Notes under the pieces: generated by a model
The model's input: only the letters and a program-made list of their open reading frames with translations
Told to the model about the DNA's origin: nothing
Databases searched by the model: none
Program-made: the position numbers and the translations under genes
Source: JARYLZ01 sp964388275
GTDB taxonomy: Bacteria > Bacteroidota > Ignavibacteria > SZUA-365
Assembly: GCA_964388275.1 (NCBI GenBank)
Contig: CAYLZD010000001.1
Span: 124,001-188,000 of the forward strand
Length of the DNA stretch: 64,000 bases
Direction of reading: 5' to 3'
In this document: one piece after another, positions 51,888 through 59,200 of the stretch
Layout of the letters: every line of letters starts with the position of its first letter
Numbering within the stretch: position 1 is the stretch's first letter

Positions 51888-52771
51888 GTTGATTTCCTGA
51901 TTCCGGCTTCCCGCCCGTCAATCGCAGGCGCGGAAACTCGATGCGTCGAGGCTTCCCCGGTCAAATCGGCCAGTCCGAAAGTGCAGCGGGATTCAGCCCG
52001 CCGGCGGACTTCCTGCAACCGTTGTATGCACGATCGCGCCGGTTCCGTCCGGGGATGCCACAAATGATACTGTATGGCGCGATGCCTGAGCGAGCGGCAC
52101 TGCACGCCTGAAAGCTGGAGCCGATACTGCAGATCGGAATCCTCGCCGCAACCAGGGCCTTTGTACTCTTCGTCGAATCCGTTCACCTCCCATAAGTCCG
52201 ATCCATGCAAAGAGAAGTTGCTGCCGAGCATGCCCCGGTCCCGCTTGTGGAGGAGGCGCGGGATCAGACGCGAGGGAAATCTGATGCCGTCTTCCACTCT
52301 CAAAGCGCTTCCCCTGGCGGCGTCCACCCAACCCTTCAGACCGATCCGCTGATAATGTCCGCTGCGCACTTGCTCCGGCGTGAAAGCGCGAGTCCAGTCC
52401 TCGCTCAATTCCACCCTTCTCCCGCAGAGCAGGACGCGCGGCGCCCGCGCGCGCCAGTGATCCTCGAGAAACCTGTGATGAGGCACACAATCTCCGTCAA
52501 TGAATACCAGATAGTCGCTTTCAGCGATCCGCACGGCGCTGTTCAGTATTCGGTTCTTCCGCCAGCCGAGATCCTCCTGGCGTACATGGCGCAGGGCGCG
52601 GAATCGCTTGACGTCCGCCTGTTCCAGGACGCCGGCGACACCTGGTCCGGATCCGTCATCGGCGACTATAATCTCGAAATCCTGAAACGACTGCCTCTCG
52701 CAAGCCAGCAGAATGAGAGCAAGCGCGTCGGGACGGTTGTATACCGAGATTATCAGAGAGATTTCAGCCAT
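51884..52771 (-). CDS. Family-2 glycosyltransferase with GT7C-like tail
   Basis: A 295-residue soluble GT-A glycosyltransferase. It has ISLIISVYNRPDALALILL, FEIIVADDGSG, the metal-binding DGD in YLVFIDGDCVPHH, and the galactosyltransferase-type LGSNFSLHGSDLWEVNGFDEEYKGPGCGEDSDLQYRL followed by HLWHPR. These last motifs are common in enzymes that add sugars to LPS or capsule. First gene of the minus-strand polysaccharide operon and coupled to the ABC exporter by a 4-base overlap. Donor and acceptor are not determined. Confidence 0.88.
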   Translation of the reverse strand: MAEISLIISVYNRPDALALILLACERQSFQDFEIIVADDGSGPGVAGVLEQADVKRFRALRHVRQEDLGWRKNRILNSAVRIAESDYLVFIDGDCVPHHRFLEDHWRARAPRVLLCGRRVELSEDWTRAFTPEQVRSGHYQRIGLKGWVDAARGSALRVEDGIRFPSRLIPRLLHKRDRGMLGSNFSLHGSDLWEVNGFDEEYKGPGCGEDSDLQYRLQLSGVQCRSLRHRAIQYHLWHPRTEPARSCIQRLQEVRRRAESRCTFGLADLTGEASTHRVSAPAIDGREAGIRKST

Positions 52772-52875
52772 GCATAATCCGTGACCCGCAAGGCGCGCCG
52801 GTCCTTGGTTTGATCATCATGCGGTAGAGCGCGGGCGCTGCCGGTCTGTCGTCGGCCGGTCGCATTCCATCCGCT

Positions 52876-53610
52876 TCAGCGCGTGAGAGAGTGAAATGCG
52901 GAACGGATTACGTCTTCGTCGTAACGGAGACTGTCAAGAACTTGTTCGAAGGCTTCTTCCGCCGCGCCGGCCGCATCGCGCCGCACGGCGGCGAGCTTCA
53001 CCACACCGCGCGCCGCCGCCGGAAAAACCGGGGATTCGCCCTTCGTTACGAATGTCGCGAAGGCGCCGTTGTCGTAGAGAAGCCAGACGTCCTGCCCTTC
53101 CAGCAGATGACAGGAAAGTTCGATACTTGCGATGATGGAATCCGCGGTCCTCTTTGGGAGGCCGCAATCTTCCCGTAGATACGACATGCAGATTCGGTAG
53201 TGGTTGTCACCTTTCCTGACACGTCTCGCAGGCGGAAGCGAAGCGGCGCAATCCCTGGCGTTTTCACGCAGGGCGTTGAGCTCAGCGAGTCTGGTGCCGA
53301 TATCGGTAAGAATGGTCTTCAGCGATTCGTCGGTCTCCGTGTCGAGCAGGCTCATGACTCGGTTCGTATTGTCCTCCGCCGCGTCTTCATTCGTGAAGTC
53401 GAGGAGACATCGGCGATTCTTCTGCGCCGATTGATTGTACGCGTCTGATAGATCCTTTGCCTCGTGTTGTTTCGCCGATATCCGAAGCAGAAGCCTCTCA
53501 TAATCCCGGGCAACGCTCGTGAATTCGGACAAGGAATCATTGCGATCGGAACAAGCACCGAGGGTGGCGACAATCACAGCGATTACGGAAATCAGAAACA
53601 ATTCCCTCAT
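52876..53610 (-). CDS. Hypothetical lipoprotein
   Basis: A 244-residue lipoprotein with signal LISVIAVIVATLGAC (lipobox Cys at residue 20). The mature part is helical and charged (about 30-125, coiled-coil-like, LARDYERLLLRISAKQHEAKDLSDAYNQS region). A smaller alpha/beta part follows, with several cysteines (RCLL, DCAASL, ICMSYLREDCGL, SCHLL). No family recognised. It lies 104 bases upstream of the polysaccharide operon on the same strand and may or may not be cotranscribed. Confidence 0.65.
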   Translation of the reverse strand: MRELFLISVIAVIVATLGACSDRNDSLSEFTSVARDYERLLLRISAKQHEAKDLSDAYNQSAQKNRRCLLDFTNEDAAEDNTNRVMSLLDTETDESLKTILTDIGTRLAELNALRENARDCAASLPPARRVRKGDNHYRICMSYLREDCGLPKRTADSIIASIELSCHLLEGQDVWLLYDNGAFATFVTKGESPVFPAAARGVVKLAAVRRDAAGAAEEAFEQVLDSLRYDEDVIRSAFHSLTR

Positions 53611-53662
53611 GCCGGCAGCGTTTTATGGTTTATTTGAGGCATGGTTTGCCTGTCGATTCTTC

Positions 53663-53680
53663 TTTTCCCCGAAGGGAAAA
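53663..53680. terminator. Small stem-loop TTTTCCC-CGAA-GGGAAAA
   Basis: A perfect 7-base-pair stem with a stable four-base loop lies in the 164-base gap between the UPF0173 hydrolase gene and the lipoprotein gene. A clear T-tract is missing on the minus strand, so termination is plausible but not certain. Confidence 0.35.
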
Positions 53681-53774
53681 CTTAAAAATGCCGATAGACG
53701 GCAAGAAAAACAAACGCTGCGACAAGCTGGTCGGGCGCTGAACGCGGCCGCTTGGGCGGCGCACTCCACCATCG

Positions 53775-54452
53775 TCAAAGTTCGATCGTCTCACCGTATT
53801 TGAGCGCCTGGGCCGAGCGCCCTTTCGCTTCCGCCTGGGAAACGAAAGAATGCGGATCCGCCTTGATCACGGGAAATGTGTTGTAATGCATGGGTATCGC
53901 GAGCGAAGGGCGCACGAGATCCACCGCGTACAGGGCATCATCTATGCCCATAGTGAAATTGTCACCGATCGGCAGCATCATGCAGTCGATCGAATCCCTC
54001 TCGCCGATGAGTTTCATGTCTAGAAACAGACCTGTATCTCCGGTGTGATACACGGTTTTCCCGCCCATAGTGATGACCGCGCCGGCCGCTTCGCCCATAT
54101 ATCTGCCGTCCGGGGCGGCGGATCCGTGATGCGCAATCGTGAATTTCAGGCGTCCGAAGGGAAACTCGAATGCACCGCCGATATGCATATTATGCGCGCG
54201 ACAACCCTTTTCGGCAGCATAGTTTGCAAGTTCGTTCACCGCAATGATCAGAGCGTTGTCTCTCCGCGCTATTGTCATGGCGTCCCCGATGTGGTCGCCA
54301 TGACCGTGAGTCAGAATTATAAAACCGGCTTTGACGTCAGCGACGGCGACCGGGGCTGTCGGATTGCCGGTAAAGAACGGATCGATGAGCACTTTGTTAC
54401 CGCCGTCGTCCAACAGGAAAGATGAATGGCTGAAGTATGTTATTCGCAGCAT
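53775..54452 (-). CDS. UPF0173 metal-dependent hydrolase (metallo-beta-lactamase fold)
   Basis: A 225-residue protein matching the UPF0173 layout. It has ITYFSHSSFLLDDGGNKVLIDPFFTGNP, the metal ligands in ILTHGHGDHIGDA, HNMHIGGAFEFPFGRLKFTIAHHGS, the further ligands VYHTGDTGLF, and PIGDNFTMGIDDALYAVDLVRPSLAIPMHYNTFPVI. Members are presumed Zn-dependent hydrolases of unknown substrate. Full length and intact. It is divergent from gdhA. Confidence 0.92.
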   Translation of the reverse strand: MLRITYFSHSSFLLDDGGNKVLIDPFFTGNPTAPVAVADVKAGFIILTHGHGDHIGDAMTIARRDNALIIAVNELANYAAEKGCRAHNMHIGGAFEFPFGRLKFTIAHHGSAAPDGRYMGEAAGAVITMGGKTVYHTGDTGLFLDMKLIGERDSIDCMMLPIGDNFTMGIDDALYAVDLVRPSLAIPMHYNTFPVIKADPHSFVSQAEAKGRSAQALKYGETIEL

Positions 54453-54765
54453 GGGTATTACTCCATTTTTCGTAATCGTGATGCGAAAAGTAAATAACCG
54501 AAACTTGAAATTCCAATTTTTCGCGGATTTTTGCTTTACGAACGAACCCGGATCGAGGGGCGCAGGCGGCGCGCGCAGACGCTGAATCGCCGATCCTTTG
54601 TACCTCGATACAGTCTGAATTTATAGGATTTATGCAGCCCGAAAGGATATTGCGAAGATATTCACGATTCTATCCTTGCTTATCCATGCACTTATGGGTA
54701 ATTTTGGAGACAGGTATGTGGACATCACATACCGTAGTTTCCAATCACAACCATCAAGGTTATCC
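54453..54765. other. 313-base divergent region upstream of gdhA
   Basis: This spacer between the UPF0173 start and the gdhA start is AT-rich near 54455-54530 and 54610-54700. It contains the inverted repeat at 54713-54733. The gdhA frame is open from 54676, but the first 30 residues look non-coding. No confident -35/-10 pair was found. Confidence 0.5.
54713..54733. promoter_or_regulatory. Inverted repeat GGTATGTG-GACAT-CACATACC before gdhA
   Basis: A perfect 8-base inverted repeat with a 5-base spacer ends 32 bases before the chosen gdhA ATG. It could be an operator overlapping the promoter or leader, or a hairpin in the leader mRNA. Confidence 0.45.
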
Positions 54766-56106
54766 ATGTCTTCCTTCGTCAGTGACTTCATGGCCGAAGT
54801 CAAAGCGAAAAATCCCAATGAGTCCGAGTTTCATCAGGCAGTGCAAGAGGTCGTCGAGTCTCTCGTGCCGGTCTTGGAGCGTCATCCCGAGTACCTCAAG
54901 GCAAAGATCGTCGAACGCATAGTTGAACCCGAGCGAATCGTTACTTTTCGTGTCCCGTGGCTCGCCGACAACGGCGATGTCCGAGTCAACCGCGGCTATC
55001 GTATCGAGTTCAACAGTGCAATCGGTCCGTACAAGGGCGGATTGCGTTTCCATCCCAGCGTCACCTTGAGTATCCTGAAGTTTCTCGGTTTCGAGCAGAT
55101 TTTCAAGAACAGCCTCACCACGCTGCCGATGGGTGGAGGAAAGGGCGGCTCGGATTTTGATCCGAAATTCAAGTCCCGCAATGAAATTATGCGATTCTGC
55201 CAATCATTCATGACGGAATTGTACCGTCACATCGGGGCGAACACGGATGTGCCCGCAGGTGATATCGGCGTTGGCGGCCAGGAGATCGGATTCATGTTCG
55301 GCCAGTACAAGCGCATACGCAACGTCTATGAAGGCGTCCTGACGGGCAAGGGGCTCGCGTGGGGCGGCAGTCTCATCCGCCCCGAAGCCACTGGTTTCGG
55401 CGTGGTTTATTTCGCCAACGAAATGCTGAAAACGCGCGGACAGTCGTTCGAGGGGAAACAGGTTGCCATATCCGGTTTCGGCAACGTCGCGTGGGGGGCG
55501 GCCACCAAGGCCAACGAATTGGGCGCCAAAGTCGTTACCATTTCCGGACCCGATGGTTACGTTTTCGACCCTGCCGGTGTTTCAGGCGAAAAGATCGAGT
55601 ACTTGCTCGAGCTGCGCGCCTCGAATCAGGACATCGTGCAACCTTACGCCGAGCGCTTCGGTGCGGAATTCCACGCAGGCAAGCGCCCGTGGGAAGTCAA
55701 ATGCGACATCGCTCTCCCCTGTGCGACGCAGAACGAACTCGATGAAGCGGATGCGAAAGCGCTCGTCGCCAACGGCTGCGTTTGCGTGACAGAGGGAGCG
55801 AACATGCCTTCAACACCGGAAGCAGCGACCGTGCTGCTCGATTCCGGAATTCTCTACGGTCCGGCAAAAGCGGCCAACGCCGGCGGCGTGGCGACTTCAG
55901 GTTTGGAAATGACTCAGAATTCGATCAGGATGAGCTGGTCGCGAGAGGAAGTCGACCGCCATCTCCACAATATCATGGTCAACATACACAAGTCCTGCCT
56001 CGACGCGGCTGAAAGGTACGGAACACCGGGAAATTACGTCAACGGCGCCAATATCGCAGGTTTCGTGAAAGTCGCCGACGCCATGATGGCACAGGGCGTG
56101 GTCTGA
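54766..56106 (+). CDS. gdhA: NADP-type glutamate dehydrogenase
   Basis: A 446-residue hexameric-type glutamate dehydrogenase that forms glutamate from 2-oxoglutarate and ammonium. Signatures are GYRIEFNSAIGPYKGGLRFHPSV, the catalytic Lys in TLPMGGGKGGSDFDPK, DVPAGDIGVGGQEIGFMFGQYK, and the Rossmann motif AISGFGNVAWGAATKANELGAKV. The length and N-terminus (SSFVSDFMAEVKAKNPNESEFHQAVQEV) match the enterobacterial GdhA type. ATG 54766 is chosen on that basis over the open frame to 54676. A clean terminator follows. Confidence 0.95.
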   Translation: MSSFVSDFMAEVKAKNPNESEFHQAVQEVVESLVPVLERHPEYLKAKIVERIVEPERIVTFRVPWLADNGDVRVNRGYRIEFNSAIGPYKGGLRFHPSVTLSILKFLGFEQIFKNSLTTLPMGGGKGGSDFDPKFKSRNEIMRFCQSFMTELYRHIGANTDVPAGDIGVGGQEIGFMFGQYKRIRNVYEGVLTGKGLAWGGSLIRPEATGFGVVYFANEMLKTRGQSFEGKQVAISGFGNVAWGAATKANELGAKVVTISGPDGYVFDPAGVSGEKIEYLLELRASNQDIVQPYAERFGAEFHAGKRPWEVKCDIALPCATQNELDEADAKALVANGCVCVTEGANMPSTPEAATVLLDSGILYGPAKAANAGGVATSGLEMTQNSIRMSWSREEVDRHLHNIMVNIHKSCLDAAERYGTPGNYVNGANIAGFVKVADAMMAQGVV

Positions 56107-56129
56107 CACTGCGCAGGGAACAATATCAG

Positions 56130-56165
56130 AGAGCCGCGTCGGAAAGGACGCGGCTCTTCTTTTTA
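56130..56165 (+). terminator. Intrinsic terminator of gdhA
   Basis: A perfect 11-base-pair stem (AGAGCCGCGTC / GACGCGGCTCT) with a GGAAAG loop is followed by TCTTTTT, 24 bases after the gdhA stop. A textbook rho-independent terminator. Confidence 0.9.
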
Positions 56166-56232
56166 TCGACGAAAGTGCGCAAGCGCGTCATCGGCCGCGC
56201 CGAGTTCCGTCTCTCTGACGGCAACTCCTCCG

Positions 56233-59200
56233 CTACGGGCTTATCCAGATTTCCACACGCCGGTTGCGATTCCTGCCTTCATCGAGGTTGTCTGAAGCAA
56301 TAGGTTTCGACGCTCCCAGAGCATGCGCCCGCACTGCCGAGATGCCTGCCTGTCTGAGAAGTTCGGCTACCTTGCGAGCCTGTGTAAGCGACGCAAGTTC
56401 CTCGGAACCGGCTGCGCCCATGCGGTCTGAATATCCGAGCACTGTCAACCGGGCTGCGGCGCCGAACCTGGCCCGGACGAATTCCGCAATTCTTTTAATA
56501 TCGTCGCGACCGCGCGGATCTGTCTCGGAAGTGCCTTTCCGGAGGCGGATATCACAAGCGAAGCGTTTGGATCCAGCGGGCAGCAGGGAAAGCCGTCTCA
56601 GATCCGGGGGCGCCGGCGCGTTCGCGAGCAATCTCGGACGCTGATCCGCGAAGCCGTGCGTGTTGACGATTTCCTGTCCCTCGTTGCCGGTGACGAAGCG
56701 GAGGAAATCGGCGGTGTATCTGCTATCCGCGGAAGGAAGCGCATATAGCATGCACCGTGCCGTGAGCGGGTAAGTCTCAAGGGATAGAGCGTCCTCAGTG
56801 GGAGCAAACATCAGGTTATCGGGATCTCCGATGGAGAGAAAAGCCGCGCCTGCCGGCGGCGCGCTCCGGCGTCGCGGAAGCGCCGACCGGCGCACAAATC
56901 CGAGCGCATGAGGATTCCTGACGACAGCGGCTGCGATGCTGCTGTCGTCATTGAGCACTTCAGCGCCCGACGGCCCCCCGTTTCCTACCGGCAGAACCTG
57001 CCTGAGCATCAGGCCGCTCAATCCGGACTCGGCAGGCAGAACGAGGGCGATCCTGTGCTTCGGCAATTTCAGGGCAGACCAGTCGCCGACGGCTCCGGAA
57101 ATGACAGCCCTTAGATTGGCGGTGCTCATCGATCGCAACGGATTCTTCGAGTTAACGAGAACGCAGATTCCGTCTACCGCTAAGACATGCTCGCCCTGAT
57201 AAAGATCGGGATGCTCATGCAGAAATGCTTCGTCCGCCTGCACCAGCCCGGTCGCGGCAATAAGGTCGGTTTTGCCGGCGGACTGCCCCGCAAACACGCG
57301 GTCGATGCGGCTGCTCTCGATTTCGATAGTTCTTGCCGAATCCCCTCCCATGTCGGCGGAGACAGTGACCGTGCCGCCGGACGAGGCTTCTTTCACGGAA
57401 GCAGCGCCGTCTTTCTCCAGCCAGGCTTTCACGAGATCTTGAAACAGCCGCACCTGTTCCGGAGCACAGCGGATTCGAAGTTCACCGCCGCCGGAGGCGA
57501 AGTTGCCGCGATTGTTGAAAAGGATCAGCGCAATCAGGCTGATTATGACTACGGCCAGGCCTACCCTGATTCCGGTTTTCCAGGTGTTTGAATAATAATG
57601 ATTTGAGAAATCCGACGGAGGAACAGGATGATTCTTTTTCCCGTGCGCGCCGTTCGTGACAGCTTCGTCGTTGCAGGAATCCTGCGGCCATCTCCGCGAT
57701 GTTACCGCTGCGGGGAATCCTGCAGCGCCGATACTCGAATCCGTTTTGCCGGGAACCGGAGCAACCGCCGCCTCTCTCACCGCCACGGGGGCCGTGGCGA
57801 GTTGTTCCTGGAAGGAATCGAGAATCTTCGCTATAGCCGGATCGAAGCCGTCCCGGTCTGACAGGAGCGTTTCACGCTCTCCCCCGTCCGGGTGATTTTC
57901 GACGGAGGCACACTCAGCGTCCGAAACAGCCGGGGTTATTGAAGATGGATCAAATGAAACGCCGGCTGAAGTTTCAGCGCAGGATTCGCGGATAAGCATA
58001 TCCACGGCTTCAGCATGTGAAATCGCCTCTTGGGCATGTTCATCCGAAGCATCGGCCGGCCGCTCGCCCACGGCGGCGCCATGCACGGCACCATTCCCGT
58101 CAAAGCCGGGTATCTCGTCTTTCGACGAACCGGCGAGGGCCAAAGCTTGTTCGAGTTCCGAACGCAATTTCCTCTCGGTTTCCTCGAGCTGAAGGCGCAT
58201 TTCCTTTTCGCGCGCTTCCCTTTCGATCGCCTCCCTGGTTCTGCGCTCCTCTTCTTCGATACGGTGTTTTTCCTCCGCTTCCCTGCGAAGTTTTTCGAGA
58301 TGTTCGTTCGCAAGCAATTCCGCCTGACGGCGCGCAGCACGATCCGCCTCCTGCAGAACTTTCTCCTCGGCCTCGGTTTTCACGCGCTCCATCTCCGAGC
58401 GGAAGCGGCGTTCGAGTTCATCTCGAATGGACTGCTCGATTTCTTCGCGCAATTGCCTTTCGGAAGCCAGCCGTCGTTTCTCCTCCTCCGCCGCCCTACG
58501 TCTGTTCAGTTCTTCTTCGCGAATTCTGCGTTCTTTCTCTTCTCTTTCCAGGCGGGAGAGTTCCTCTCCCAGTTTCCTCTGCATATCCTCAAACGTGGCC
58601 TTTTCGGCAATCTGCCGACGGAGCTCAATCTGAAGTTTTTCAAGCTTCACCGCCTGCTCACGAGTCAAGCGCTCGGCTTCTTCACGCGCGCGGCGGTCGG
58701 TTTCTTCACGAACTTTACGTTCGGCTTCCTCACGCGCCTGTCGCTCGGCTTCCTCACGAACTTTGCGTTCGGCTTCTTCACGATCTTTACGCTCGGCTTC
58801 CTCACGCGCCTGTCGTTCGGCTTCCTCACGAGCTATGCGTTCAGCTTCCTCACGGGCACGGCGCTCGGCTTCCTCACGGGCCTGTCGCTCGGCTTCTTCA
58901 CGAACTTTACGTTCGGCTTCTTCACGCGCCTGTCGTTCGGCTTCTTCACGAACTTTACGCTCGGCTTCCTCACGCGCCTGTCGTTCGGCTTCTTCACGAA
59001 CTTTACGCTCGGCTTCCTCACGCGCCTGTCGTTCGGCTTCTTCACGAACTTTACGCTCGGCTTCCTCACGNNNNNNNNNNNNNNNNNNNNNNNNNNNNNN
59101 NNNNNNNNNNNNNNNNNNNNNNNNNNNNNNNNNNNNNNNNNNNNNNNNNNNNNNNNNNNNNNNNNNNNNNCGTTCAGCTTCCTCACGGGCACGGCGCTCG

